A stretch of DNA of 64,000 bases from Azohydromonas aeria. Lineage in GTDB: Bacteria; Pseudomonadota; Gammaproteobacteria; Burkholderiales; Burkholderiaceae_C. The stretch is from contig NZ_VIDQ01000002.1 of the NCBI RefSeq assembly GCF_009760915.1, positions 124,001 through 188,000 of the forward strand. The letters are read 5' to 3'. The translations under genes and the position numbers were made by a program. Positions 24,043-32,977 of this stretch are shown here, piece by piece. The notes below the pieces were generated by a model. It saw nothing but the letters and a program-made list of their open reading frames with translations. It was not told where the DNA came from and ran no database searches. The stretch's first letter is position 1. Each line of letters begins with the position of its first letter.

Positions 24043-25059
24043 TCAGCGACGCGTCCAGTGGGACATCGGCAAGCCGGGTACAGGCGAGCGGAAGTACGGC
24101 AGCGTCGTGCCCATCAGGCTGCCCAGATAGACGGTGCGCAGATCCGGTCCGCCGAAGGTCAGGCTGGCCATCCACGGCGCGATCTCGCCCTTGCAGATGG
24201 CCATGACCTCAGGCGTCATCGTGCCGGCATAGAAATGCTCGTCGAACACCTTGATGGCTTCGGGCTTGCCATCGTCCAGCAGCGTCAGCAATTCTCCTTC
24301 GGGCGTGAGCGCCACCAGGCGTTCGGCCATGATCAGGGTGATCCACAGGTTGCCGTACGCGTCGAAGGCAAAGCCGTCCGGGATGCCGCCCAGGTTGGAA
24401 GGTCCGAAGATCTCGCGATCGGTGCAGGAGCCGTCTTCGGCCACCCGCAGCCGCGAAATGCGCCGCGCGTTGGACTCGACCACATAGAGCCACTCTTCCT
24501 TCGCGTCGAAGCGGATCTCGTTGGTGCCCACGAAGCCGTCGGCCACGATCCGGATGCCCCGCTCGTCGATCACGCCGACGTAGCCGTCGGGCGTCTTTTC
24601 GTTGATGCAGCGCGTCCAGGGCTGAAGTCGCGTGGTCACGGTGAACCAGATGCGGCCGCGCGAGTCGGTCAGCACGAAATTGGTCTTGCCCAGCGGTTCG
24701 CCATCGATGCGGTCGTAGAGGGTGCGGGACTGGCCATCCCGGGTCATCAGCTCGATGGCATCGGTGCCGAAGTTGGCAATGACGATGTCGCCGTCTCGAT
24801 TGAAGGCGATTCCGTTGGGCAGGCTGCCGCCGAGGATGAGCGACTGCGCGTCAAGGGTGCGTTCCGTGCCCTGCTGTTGGCGGATGAGCGTCTGGCTGCC
24901 GTTGGAGTCGATGCGCATCACGCCGCGCGCATCGGCCGTCCACACGGTGCCGTCGCGCTCGGCCAGGATGCATTCGGGGCGCTGCAGATCGTGGCCGAGG
25001 GTGCGCAGCTGCGTGCGGTCCACCTGCCAGCCCTTCAGGGGGTTTTGCGTGTCAGTCAT
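24043..25059 (-). CDS. SMP-30/gluconolactonase/LRE-family lactonase-like protein
   Basis: A 338-residue six-bladed propeller protein. The opening LQRPECILAERDGTVWTADARG, the NGIAFNRDGDIVIANFG blade, GTNEIRFDAKEEWLYVVESNARRISRLRV, and GGIPDGFAFDAYGNLWITL match the metal-binding SMP-30 family that hydrolyses lactones. The frame is open upstream, but protein character starts at MTDTQNPLKGW. Within an aromatic or alicyclic pathway a lactonase step is plausible. It lies 44 bases after an SDR gene and 48 before the MFS gene. Confidence 0.87.
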   Translation of the reverse strand: MTDTQNPLKGWQVDRTQLRTLGHDLQRPECILAERDGTVWTADARGVMRIDSNGSQTLIRQQQGTERTLDAQSLILGGSLPNGIAFNRDGDIVIANFGTDAIELMTRDGQSRTLYDRIDGEPLGKTNFVLTDSRGRIWFTVTTRLQPWTRCINEKTPDGYVGVIDERGIRIVADGFVGTNEIRFDAKEEWLYVVESNARRISRLRVAEDGSCTDREIFGPSNLGGIPDGFAFDAYGNLWITLIMAERLVALTPEGELLTLLDDGKPEAIKVFDEHFYAGTMTPEVMAICKGEIAPWMASLTFGGPDLRTVYLGSLMGTTLPYFRSPVPGLPMSHWTRR

Positions 25060-25103
25060 GTCAAATCGATGAAGCAAGAGATGCAAGGCGATGGCAGGCG
25101 TTG

Positions 25104-25853
25104 TCAGAAGCCGAAGCCGCCGCCATCCACGTTCAGGACCTGGCCGGTGATGAAGCCCGCCTCGTCGGAGGCCAGGAAGGCCAGCGCGCCCACGAGGTCC
25201 GCGGGCTGCTCGGTGCGCGGGATGAACTGGCGCGCACGCACGGCGTCGAACGCCTGCTCGGGCAGATTGGCGGCACTGCCCGGATGACGGGTGAGGCCCG
25301 GCGAGATCGCGTTGACCGTGATGCCCCGCCCGCCCAGTTCGGCAGCCAGCGCTCGGGTGAGGCCGATCACGGCCATCTTGCTGGTGGCGTAGGCGCTCAT
25401 GCCCGGCGGCGGACCCCAGGTCGTGCTGGAAGCGAGGTTGACGATACGTCCCCAGCCCCGCTCGGCCATGGCCGGTGCCAGGGCCTGTGCGAGCAGCAGC
25501 GGCGCATCGACGTTGACCATCATGATCTTGCGCCACACTTCGTGCGTGAGCTCGTCCAGCGGCACCATCGGCATGAACGCGGCGTTGTTGACCAGCACGT
25601 CGACATGGCCGGCCTGCTCGGTGGCTCGCAGCGCCAGGCGGCTCACATCGGCCGGATCGCTGAGGTCGCAGATCACCGACGTGGCTTGCCCACCGGCATC
25701 GGTGATGCGGCGAGCCAGGGGCTCGCAACTGGTGCGGTCGGTGAGCACCAGCGTGTGGCCTGCAGCGGCCAGGCGCAGCGCGAACGCCTCGCCAAGACCG
25801 CCGGCCGCACCGGTGAGCAGGGCCACGCGGGCGCGGCAAGATGAGAGGGACAT
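25104..25853 (-). CDS. SDR-family oxidoreductase
   Basis: A 249-residue classical short-chain dehydrogenase: TGAAGGLGEAF, VLVNNAAF, Ser in NLASSTTWG, YATSK active site and GFITGQVLNVDGGGFGF at the end. The start MSLSSCRARVALLTG is chosen because the upstream frame lacks protein character; the ribosome site is weak (GGGAAAT). A 153-base gap to the flavin monooxygenase upstream is the largest in this cluster and could hold an internal promoter. Substrate unknown. Confidence 0.87.
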   Translation of the reverse strand: MSLSSCRARVALLTGAAGGLGEAFALRLAAAGHTLVLTDRTSCEPLARRITDAGGQATSVICDLSDPADVSRLALRATEQAGHVDVLVNNAAFMPMVPLDELTHEVWRKIMMVNVDAPLLLAQALAPAMAERGWGRIVNLASSTTWGPPPGMSAYATSKMAVIGLTRALAAELGGRGITVNAISPGLTRHPGSAANLPEQAFDAVRARQFIPRTEQPADLVGALAFLASDEAGFITGQVLNVDGGGFGF

Positions 25854-26006
25854 GGACAGATTTCCCGTGCAGAAATTGAATTGCAGGTGCCGGCAACCCG
25901 GCTCGCGCGACCGGGCCGTGTCAGTGCAAGGCCACGGCGTATCGCGAAGGCTGGCAACCCGCGTGTGACAGGCCGCGCCGCGCGGCACGGCCCGTGGAAG
26001 ACCGGT

Positions 26007-27140
26007 TCAGATCGGCGCGCGCAACGCCTGCATGGCGTGCATCATCACGCGCTGGTGTTCCTCGCGGGAACCGCCTTGCGCCTCGATCTCTCCCATGCGG
26101 CCAGAGGCACTGACGACCAGCCTCGCTCGGTCGTAATGGCGCCCGGCGTAGGCCACCAGCGCCCCTTCGAGCGAGTGGCGCCGGCCCAGTTCTTCAGCCA
26201 GCACCAATGCGCCTTCGATGGCGATGCCGGCACCCGAGGCCAGGTGCGGCGTGGTGGCGTGCACCGTGTCGCCCAGCAGCACGATGCGGCCCCGATGCCA
26301 CGGCACCCCGATCATGTGCCCGGCCAGCGGCCGGTACAGGATCTTCAGCCCGCTGGCGTCGCCTTCGAGCAGCGTGCGCCGGATCTCCGCCAGTTGGCCG
26401 CCGAACTCGCCGATCAGCTCGGCCAGCATGGCCGGCCACTGCTGCGGCGGGATGAAGTCCATGCCCTCGCGCCGGTCCAGCACGAACAGGTAGCACTCGG
26501 TCTCGCTCACCGGGTTGAGACCGGCCTTGGTGGTCTCGCCCATGAAGATGGTCGAGTTGCGCCGCATGCGCGGCACCACCGCGCGCCACGAGCCCTGCCC
26601 GCTGAACTTCGGACCGGGAAAGTCGGGCAGCACGAGCTTGCGCACCTGGGAGTTCACGCCGTCCGCGCCAATGACCAGGTCATAGCGCCCGTGGCTGCCG
26701 TCGGTGAATGCCACTTCGACGCCTTCGGCGTCCTGCTCGATGCTGCTGAAGCTCACGCCCAGCCTCACACGGGCGCCCGCCTCCTGCGTGGCACGGCCCA
26801 GGATGTCGGCCAGCACCGGGCGCATGATGCCGCCGGCCGGTGGCAGGTCCTCAGCGCCAACGGCATGGTCCATCTCCACGGTCTTCATGACCGTGCCGTC
26901 GGCCTGGCAGATGTCGATGTGGGTCCAGTGCCCGCCGCGGCGCAGAACCTCCTGCACCACACCGACTTCACGCAGCGCACGCAGCGACGGACCGCTGATC
27001 GTGATGCCAGCGCCATCGGGCGCCCAGTGGGGATTGACCTCCACGAGGTCGACTTCGACGCCTTGCTTGCGCAGCTGGATCGCTGCGCACATGCCGCCGA
27101 CGCCGCCGCCGACGATCAGTACCTTGTTGACGAGTGCCAT
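26007..27140 (-). CDS. Class A flavin monooxygenase (PHBH/salicylate-hydroxylase fold)
   Basis: A 377-residue FAD-dependent aromatic hydroxylase. The FAD site VGGGVGGMCAAIQL (10-23), the DG motif DLVIGADGVNSQVR and the GD motif RIVLLGDTVHATTPHLASGAGIAIEGALVLAEEL are all intact. Start MALVNKV is preceded by GGGAGACACGTCAC. These enzymes add a hydroxyl to an activated aromatic ring using NAD(P)H, often creating the diol cleaved by an extradiol dioxygenase such as the one encoded 1.6 kb upstream. The natural substrate is not evident. Confidence 0.9.
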   Translation of the reverse strand: MALVNKVLIVGGGVGGMCAAIQLRKQGVEVDLVEVNPHWAPDGAGITISGPSLRALREVGVVQEVLRRGGHWTHIDICQADGTVMKTVEMDHAVGAEDLPPAGGIMRPVLADILGRATQEAGARVRLGVSFSSIEQDAEGVEVAFTDGSHGRYDLVIGADGVNSQVRKLVLPDFPGPKFSGQGSWRAVVPRMRRNSTIFMGETTKAGLNPVSETECYLFVLDRREGMDFIPPQQWPAMLAELIGEFGGQLAEIRRTLLEGDASGLKILYRPLAGHMIGVPWHRGRIVLLGDTVHATTPHLASGAGIAIEGALVLAEELGRRHSLEGALVAYAGRHYDRARLVVSASGRMGEIEAQGGSREEHQRVMMHAMQALRAPI

Positions 27141-27195
27141 GTGACGTGTCTCCCTAGGGGCCAGCGGCCCCGGTTGTTCATGTGATGCGGGGCGC

Positions 27196-28359
27196 CTAGG
27201 CCAGCGAGCCGCCGAGTTGGGTGGCAAGCCAGTCGGCAATGCGGTTGCCGGCGTTGTAGGGGTTGTCCAGCGAGCTGTGCTCCACGCCGCCCTCGCGCTC
27301 GGTGAAGACGAAAAGATCCTTCTTGGGGCAGCGGGTGAGCTGCTCGAAGGTACGCTGCGCGTACTTCAGCGGGATCTGGCGGTCGTTCTCGCCGTGGGTC
27401 ACCAGGAACGGCACAGTGATGCGGTCCAGCACCCCGTCGAGGTGCATGTGCTCGGCCTTGGCCAGGAACTCGTCCATGTCCTTGGCACCGAACACCCACT
27501 GCACGTGCTTCCAATAGTGGGGCACCGGGTTCTCGCCCTCGCGCTTGAGGCGCGCCTGCTGCACCTCGCGCCAGTCATGGTTGGCACCCCAGACGGCGCC
27601 GCAGGCGAAGCGGGGCTCGAAGGCCACCGCGCGCGGGCAGTAGTAGCCGCCCAGCGAAACACCCAGCGCGCCAATGCGCTGCGGATCGACGTCCTCGCGC
27701 CGCTGCAGCCAGTCCACGATCTTCGATGCCCAGCGCTCCGTGTCGTACACCGCGGGCATCCCGTGCAGGCGCAGCGCCTCACCCGTGCCGGGCTGGTCGA
27801 TGAACAGCGCCGACAGGCCCCGGCGCGCAAACATCGTGCCCATCACGCTCTTCTGGAGCATCTCCTTGGTGGAGTCCAGACCGTTCATCACCAGCACGAT
27901 CGGCGCGCGCTGTCCCGGCGCCAGTCCTTCGGCGCGCACCAACAGACCGGCGAGGTGTTGCTCGCCATAGGGAATCTCCACCCGCTCGCAGTTCTCACGT
28001 CCGTATTGCCGGCCCAGCGCGAACAGCTCCAGCGAGCGCTTGTACAGCGCCAGACGGTGCTCGAACCCGTGAGCCTGCATGCGCTCGGCAATGCCGTAGT
28101 ACAGCGCCGCACGGGCGTATTTCTCGCCAGCCGAGAGATGGTGACCGCGCAGACGGTCTTCTTCGGCCAGCTCGACGAGCTTGTCGCCGCCGCCTTTCCA
28201 GGCCTCGTAGAAGGCCAGCGTGCCGGGATCGTCCCCGGCCGTCGCCGCGTCGCGCAGCGGCGCGCACATCGCGTCCACCTCGCCGATGACGCCACCGTGC
28301 GTCAGCGCGATCATGGTGGACAGGCTCCACACGTAGTTGGTGGGAAAGTACTGGAACAT
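27196..28359 (-). CDS. Alpha/beta hydrolase of the FrsA / 2,6-dihydroxypseudooxynicotine-hydrolase group
   Basis: A 387-residue hydrolase with a helical N-terminal cap region (residues 1-125) followed by an alpha/beta core: IVLVMNGLDSTKEM, FIDQPGTGEALRL, nucleophile GVSLGGYYCPRAVAFEPR (Ser235) and THGENDRQIP. This arrangement matches the DUF1100-like group that includes the nicotine-pathway C-C hydrolase cleaving 2,6-dihydroxypseudooxynicotine. In an extradiol pathway a C-C bond hydrolase is the expected next step, though classical MhpC-type enzymes lack this cap. GGGAGTT precedes ATG 28359; a GTG one codon earlier is possible. Confidence 0.85.
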   Translation of the reverse strand: MFQYFPTNYVWSLSTMIALTHGGVIGEVDAMCAPLRDAATAGDDPGTLAFYEAWKGGGDKLVELAEEDRLRGHHLSAGEKYARAALYYGIAERMQAHGFEHRLALYKRSLELFALGRQYGRENCERVEIPYGEQHLAGLLVRAEGLAPGQRAPIVLVMNGLDSTKEMLQKSVMGTMFARRGLSALFIDQPGTGEALRLHGMPAVYDTERWASKIVDWLQRREDVDPQRIGALGVSLGGYYCPRAVAFEPRFACGAVWGANHDWREVQQARLKREGENPVPHYWKHVQWVFGAKDMDEFLAKAEHMHLDGVLDRITVPFLVTHGENDRQIPLKYAQRTFEQLTRCPKKDLFVFTEREGGVEHSSLDNPYNAGNRIADWLATQLGGSLA

Positions 28360-28378
28360 CACAACTCCCGTTGTTTCA

Positions 28379-28765
28379 TCAGATTCGTTCGCGGCCGCCG
28401 GCGGCGGGCACGTCGCTCAGCAGCCACACCACGCCGTCCTTGACCTGCGTCGGCACCCGCACGAGGTGCTCACCTTCACAGGGACCGGCGAAGCAGTGGC
28501 CGCTGCGGATGTCGAAGTGCGCGCCGTGCGCATAGCACACGATGCGGCTTCCGTCGCCGGAGAGGAACCGGTCCTGCCGGTACTCCAGCGGGCGATGCTG
28601 GTGCGGGCAGTCGTTGAGCCAGGCAAACACTTCTCCGCCCTGGCGAACCACGAACACCCGGTCATCGAGCCCCTGGCGCAGCAGCCCGCGCGAGCCCCCG
28701 TCAGGAATCTCGTCCAGGCGGCACAGGACCTGCTGCACCTGCGTGGCAGCTTCGGCCGCGGACAT
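28379..28765 (-). CDS. Rieske [2Fe-2S] ferredoxin
   Basis: A 128-residue Rieske protein. Cluster ligands are Cys53 and His55 (NDCPHQHRPLE) and Cys77 and His80 (VCYAHGAHFD), followed by a short RSGHCFAGPCEG loop. The size fits a soluble electron-transfer ferredoxin rather than an oxygenase large subunit. Its ATG overlaps the stop of the extradiol dioxygenase gene (TGATG). No Rieske oxygenase alpha subunit is encoded in the window, so its electron acceptor is unclear; the extradiol dioxygenase may need it for reactivation, as some 2Fe-2S ferredoxins do. Confidence 0.9.
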   Translation of the reverse strand: MSAAEAATQVQQVLCRLDEIPDGGSRGLLRQGLDDRVFVVRQGGEVFAWLNDCPHQHRPLEYRQDRFLSGDGSRIVCYAHGAHFDIRSGHCFAGPCEGEHLVRVPTQVKDGVVWLLSDVPAAGGRERI

Positions 28766-29700
28766 CACTCCGACTCGCCGCCCGGCGCCCACTTCGGGCG
28801 GGCCTCGAACAGGAAGATCTGCGAGTTGTCGGCACCCGGTTCCATCTCGCGCGCGATCCACTGCTCGTCATGCAGATCCATGTCGGCGTCGATCTCCATC
28901 ACGGCGCCGAAGGGGCTGTTGAAGTACCAGAAGAAGTTGCTGCCCATGATGTGGCGCCCCGGGCCCCAGAAGCTCTTGTAGCCCTTGGCCACGAACCTCC
29001 AGCCGTGCTGCAACACCTCGGCGGCCGACCCCAAGTGGAAGGTGAAGTGGTTGCAACCCACCATGTGATCGTTGGCGCTCTCGATCATGAAGAGCGTGTG
29101 GTGCTCCTGCATGCCCGCGGGCCGCATGAAGGGCCCCAGGTGCTTGAAGCGATCCGTCACGACGAAGCCCAGCCGCGCATAGAAGGCTTCCGCCTTCGCC
29201 ACGTCAGGCACGAAGTAGACGACGTGCGACAAGGTGCGCGGCTTGATCACCTCGTCGGGATTGGCTGCGCAGTCGTTGGGGGCGCGCCCGGGAGGCTGGC
29301 CCGGCACGTTGAAGCCGAGGAAGCGCGCCTGGATCGGGCGACGCCGACTGACACGGAAAGCGACCGCGAAGCCGCCGTCATCCGTGCAGTGCAGCGTGCC
29401 ATCCGCATCCGCACGCACCTCGCGATCAGCACGCAGGTTGGCTTCGATGGCGGCCAGCGTGGCGTCGTCCGCTACACCGTACACCGTCTCGCGCAGGCAC
29501 GGGGCGGGCAGCGCGTTGGCCGGCAGTTGCGGGTCGTCGGGATGGCGCAGCACGATGCCCGTGCCATCCAGCGCGGCCCATGCACCGCCAACCTCGGGGT
29601 TGAACTCGACCTCGTCGAGCCCATAGTCCAGCAGGTACTGGCGTGCCCCCGCCATGTCGGTGACGGCGAAGACCAGTTGCTCCAGGCCGAGAATGTTCAT
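28765..29700 (-). CDS. Type I (VOC-fold) extradiol ring-cleavage dioxygenase
   Basis: A 311-residue vicinal-oxygen-chelate dioxygenase with two domain repeats. Iron ligands fit His159 (TLSHVVYFVPD), His218 (GCNHFTFHLG) and Glu269 (GAVMEIDADMD), with spacing like that of BphC. The motif GPGRHIMGSNFFWYFNSPFGAVMEIDAD corresponds to the family signature. It would open a catechol-type ring beside the diol. Neighbours are a flavin hydroxylase, a hydrolase and a FAH-family protein, giving a meta-cleavage pathway. Substrate specificity cannot be read, but this is not an MhpB-type (type II) enzyme. Confidence 0.88.
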   Translation of the reverse strand: MNILGLEQLVFAVTDMAGARQYLLDYGLDEVEFNPEVGGAWAALDGTGIVLRHPDDPQLPANALPAPCLRETVYGVADDATLAAIEANLRADREVRADADGTLHCTDDGGFAVAFRVSRRRPIQARFLGFNVPGQPPGRAPNDCAANPDEVIKPRTLSHVVYFVPDVAKAEAFYARLGFVVTDRFKHLGPFMRPAGMQEHHTLFMIESANDHMVGCNHFTFHLGSAAEVLQHGWRFVAKGYKSFWGPGRHIMGSNFFWYFNSPFGAVMEIDADMDLHDEQWIAREMEPGADNSQIFLFEARPKWAPGGESE

Positions 29701-29727
29701 GAATCGTCTCCAGTCAATGAAAGGTGT

Positions 29728-30672
29728 TCAGCAGGCGAGAGCCCGCACGACAAGATCGTCAACGCTGCCGTCGTGCTGCAGGCCCAACTCCAGCGCCTGC
29801 GGCGTTGCCAGCGGCGGATAGTTGGCGAACAGGCGCTCGATGAAGGGGTCGGGCGCGTAGGTGACGAGCGCCTGGCGGTCAGCGCCGAAGCGTGCGGCCA
29901 GGGCGTCCACCACCTCGCCCACTGTCAGCCGCAGCACCGGCATCTGGTAGCTGCGACGCGCGGTGAATCGCGCCGGATCGACCGTGGCGGCGTGCAGCAG
30001 GTTGTCCACGCAGCGGCCGACCGAAATCCACCATGCCACGCCGTCGCGCGACACGGGCACCGTCAGCGGGTGGCCCGCGGCCAGCCGCCAGAACAGCAGG
30101 CTCATGAACGCCGACAGCATTCCCGTGCCCTCGCCCGGGCGCGCCACCACGCCGGGCAGGCGAAGCGAGCAGCCTTGCACCCAGCCCAGGCGGGATGCAT
30201 CGGCCACCAGGTACTCCCCGGCGAGCTTGTGGGCGCCGTACGTCAGGCCCGGCGCCGGCAACGTGGCCTCGTCCACGACCGCAGGCAGCTTCTCGCCGTA
30301 CACGGCCACGGTGCTGGCGAACACGAAGCGCGGCGGCACGGGCTGCCCGCGCAGGTCTTCCAGCAGCCCAAGCGTGGCATCAAGGTTGATGCTGCGCCCC
30401 AGGGCGTAATCCTTCTCCGCCGCGCCGCCAGGAATGCTGGCCAGGTGGAACACCGCGTCCACCGGCACCGCATACGCCTCGCGGCGCACTGCGGCGTCGG
30501 CGATGCTGCCGGGCAGCTGCACCACGCGGGAGTCGGCATGCGGACCGGCAAAGCCCAGGTCCAGCAGCGTCAGCCGCGACAGCGGCTGGCCTGCCAGCCC
30601 TTGAGCCAGCAGGCGCTGTACCAGCGCCCGGCCGACGAAGCCTTCGGCGCCCGTCACTACAACGTGAGTCAT
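29728..30672 (-). CDS. NAD-dependent epimerase/dehydratase (DenD-like extended SDR)
   Basis: A 314-residue extended SDR. It starts MTHVVVTGAEGFVGRALVQRL, has the FASTVAVYGEKLP segment and the YGAHK active site, then LRLPGVVARPGEGTGMLSAFMS. These features resemble D-erythronate dehydrogenase (DenD) and related sugar-acid dehydrogenases. In a hydrophobic-substrate cluster it may instead act on a side-chain hydroxyl. It is flanked closely by the dioxygenase and SnoaL-like genes on the same strand. Confidence 0.85.
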   Translation of the reverse strand: MTHVVVTGAEGFVGRALVQRLLAQGLAGQPLSRLTLLDLGFAGPHADSRVVQLPGSIADAAVRREAYAVPVDAVFHLASIPGGAAEKDYALGRSINLDATLGLLEDLRGQPVPPRFVFASTVAVYGEKLPAVVDEATLPAPGLTYGAHKLAGEYLVADASRLGWVQGCSLRLPGVVARPGEGTGMLSAFMSLLFWRLAAGHPLTVPVSRDGVAWWISVGRCVDNLLHAATVDPARFTARRSYQMPVLRLTVGEVVDALAARFGADRQALVTYAPDPFIERLFANYPPLATPQALELGLQHDGSVDDLVVRALAC

Positions 30673-30703
30673 CGAAAATCCTTGTGTGGTCTGTGGCGCT
30701 TGC

Positions 30704-31123
30704 TCAGTGCGGAATTCCCATCGACCGGCGTACGCCGTCGAGGGTGCGCTCGAAGCCCAGGTACGACACGCGGATGTCGGCGAAGCGCAGGTCGCGGATG
30801 CGGTACATCACGATGCCGGTGTAGTCGAAGGTCTCGCCCGCCAGCACCGGCCCGAAGACGGACGCCGGATCGTCGCGCTCGACCTCGAAATGGGTGTGCA
30901 GCTCCACCGCCGCCGTTTCCTCGTCCGCGACGAAGCGCTTGACGGTGAGCGTCTCCTTCATCGACGACCAGATCCGGCCGTAGTGGTCCTTCATGGCCTG
31001 CACGCCTTCGTAGTGCAGGCCGCCGTTTTGCACGCGCACGTCATGGGCCAGGTAGTCGTCGAAGGCGCTGGTGTCGCGGGCATTGAAGCGGCGGACGTAA
31101 TCGTCGAACTGCTCGCGCCTCAT
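30704..31123 (-). CDS. SnoaL/NTF2-like protein
   Basis: A 139-residue cone-fold protein: MRREQFDDYVRRFNARDTSAFDDYLAHDVRVQNGG at the start, then YGRIWSSMKETLTVKRFVADEETAAVELHTHFEVE and GETFDYTGIVMYRIRDLRFADIRVSYLGFER. The family includes polyketide cyclases, ketosteroid isomerase and dehydratases. Its ATG overlaps the stop of the phytoene-desaturase-like gene (ATGA, 31120-31123), so the two are translationally coupled. An isomerase or hydratase role on a ketone intermediate is plausible but unproven. Confidence 0.85.
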   Translation of the reverse strand: MRREQFDDYVRRFNARDTSAFDDYLAHDVRVQNGGLHYEGVQAMKDHYGRIWSSMKETLTVKRFVADEETAAVELHTHFEVERDDPASVFGPVLAGETFDYTGIVMYRIRDLRFADIRVSYLGFERTLDGVRRSMGIPH

Positions 31124-32973
31124 GCGTCGCCTCCCTTGCGGAACGGGAGCGAGGCCAGGAACGCCAGCTTGGAGACACCCAGCATCTTCAAGCCCGCCCG
31201 GGCGGATGCCGCATCGAGGCGCGCCTCCATCGGCATGGTGCCGAAGCTCTTGCCCTTGATGACGAGCTCGGTGCCCTGGCGCTCCAGCGACTCGACGTGC
31301 ATCAGCTCTTCGTTGGCCGGACCGCGCAGCACCAGCCCTTCCTTGCGCGCTGCGGCAATGGTTGCCGGCACACCGGTGTCCTGGCGTGCTCCGGCTGCCA
31401 CCGACGAGAAGTCCATGCCGAGCTGCTCGAACATTTTCATCGCCGTGGCCCGGCCGGCACCGTAGACGCCACCGCCCGGATGCTGGGACGGGCCCGCCAG
31501 GTACAGCCGCTCCACGCCCGGCACGGTGAACTGGCCCAGGTCCGGCGTGGGACGGTGCCCGGCACTCTGGTAGAAGTACGGCGCCACCCCGTGCAGGTCG
31601 CCGCGCATCATGCTGTTGGGGCTGGAGCGCTCCAGGTCCACCGGGCTCACGATCGTGCGCGCGATGATGTTGTCGCTCGTGAGGTTGCTGATGAACCTGC
31701 GGTAGTGAGCCAGCGACAGGTCGCCGATCTCTTCCTTGAACTCGTCCCAGTGCCGGTCCTTCCAGCGCGGGTCGGTGACCTTGTAGGGCGCGAACGTGAT
31801 GCCATGGAACATGCCTGCACCGGCCGGCACGCGCGTCTTGTCGCCGATGCTCTCGTCGCCCCCAGCGCAAAGCCGGCGTTCCGTGATCAGGCCGCGCTTG
31901 AGATCGTCGAAGTCGGCCACCATGTCGTCCAGACGGTCCGTGGCCATGAACTCCAGCATCGTGGCGTAGCCAACCTCCTCGCCCGCGTAGAACTTGCAGT
32001 TCTCCTTGAGGTCGTAATGGCTGACCATGATGGAGAACGGGGCCAGGGTGGCCCGCTCCGCGCGCTTGAGGACCGGCTCGGGCACGCCGTCCACGAACTT
32101 GCGCACGACATGGGGATGGATGGCGCCGATGACCGCGTCCTTGGCGATGATCTCTTCGCCGTCGGCCATGCGCACACCGATCGCGCGACCGTCCCGGGTG
32201 AGGATCTTCGAGACCTCGGCGCTGCAGCGCACTTCACCACCGTGGGACTCGATGCAGCGCACCAGCGCCTCTGTGAGCTTGCCGCTACCGCCGATGGGCT
32301 GCGACACGCCATAGGTGTGGATGATGCCGGGCATCAGCAGCACGCCCATGCCCGTGCCCAGCTCGTTGGGGCATTGCAGGTTCTCGCTCACCAGCCGCAG
32401 CAGGTGGATCTTGATCTTGTCGCTCTCGTAGAGCTGGTTGACCAGGTCCAGGCAGTCGCGGTTCATGTAGTCCAGCATCAGCCGGCCTTCCTCGCTGCGG
32501 TCCAGCATGGCGACGAGCTCGCCCAGGGGCGGCGGCGGCGCGTAGAGCCCCGGCATGAACATCTGCAGTACCTGCTGGCTTACCTTCACGAAATCGCGGT
32601 AGGTTTCAGCATCCTTGGGCGAGACCTTGGCAAAGCACTCGCAGGTCTTGTCGAGATCCTTGTAGGTGTAGAGCACCGACTGGTCCGGAAAGATCGTCGC
32701 GTGCGGGACCGGCGAGTAGTGATACTTGAGCCCGTGCTGGCTCAGCAGTCCGAGCTCGTCCTGGCGCAGCATCGGGTTGCCCTGGATCATGATGTGCACG
32801 CTGGAGTGCTCGTCGTGCCAGTAGCCGGGCGTGTTGAGCTGGCGCGTGGACACGCCACCTCCGGGGTAGGACTTGCGCTCGAGGACCAGGACCTTCTTGC
32901 CGGCCTTGGCAAGGTAAGCGGCGGCGGTCAGGCCGTTATGGCCTGCGCCCATTGCGACGATGTCGTAGCTCAT
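31120..32973 (-). CDS. FAD-dependent oxidoreductase, phytoene-desaturase (CrtI)-like, with C-terminal extension
   Basis: A 617-residue flavoprotein. The dinucleotide site MSYDIVAMGAGHNGLTAAAYLAKAGKKVLVLE and the following SYPGGGVST loop are typical of the NAD(P)/FAD oxidoreductases that include CrtI and RetSat. The C-terminal FAD motif LYLAGPSQHPGGGVYGAGRATAMKMFEQLGMDF ends near residue 522. About 92 further residues follow (from AAGARQ), with a small beta-rich block and an Ala/Leu helix that I cannot place in any family. Catalysis is probably a desaturation or isomerisation of a hydrophobic ring. The gene lies 4 bases after the FAH-family gene. Confidence 0.85.
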   Translation of the reverse strand: MSYDIVAMGAGHNGLTAAAYLAKAGKKVLVLERKSYPGGGVSTRQLNTPGYWHDEHSSVHIMIQGNPMLRQDELGLLSQHGLKYHYSPVPHATIFPDQSVLYTYKDLDKTCECFAKVSPKDAETYRDFVKVSQQVLQMFMPGLYAPPPPLGELVAMLDRSEEGRLMLDYMNRDCLDLVNQLYESDKIKIHLLRLVSENLQCPNELGTGMGVLLMPGIIHTYGVSQPIGGSGKLTEALVRCIESHGGEVRCSAEVSKILTRDGRAIGVRMADGEEIIAKDAVIGAIHPHVVRKFVDGVPEPVLKRAERATLAPFSIMVSHYDLKENCKFYAGEEVGYATMLEFMATDRLDDMVADFDDLKRGLITERRLCAGGDESIGDKTRVPAGAGMFHGITFAPYKVTDPRWKDRHWDEFKEEIGDLSLAHYRRFISNLTSDNIIARTIVSPVDLERSSPNSMMRGDLHGVAPYFYQSAGHRPTPDLGQFTVPGVERLYLAGPSQHPGGGVYGAGRATAMKMFEQLGMDFSSVAAGARQDTGVPATIAAARKEGLVLRGPANEELMHVESLERQGTELVIKGKSFGTMPMEARLDAASARAGLKMLGVSKLAFLASLPFRKGGDA

Positions 32974-32977
32974 GACT

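Noticed and set aside
28379-28765. Rieske protein as the small subunit of a ring-hydroxylating dioxygenase
   Set aside because: It carries the Rieske cluster ligands itself and is ferredoxin-sized, and no oxygenase alpha or beta subunit is encoded nearby.
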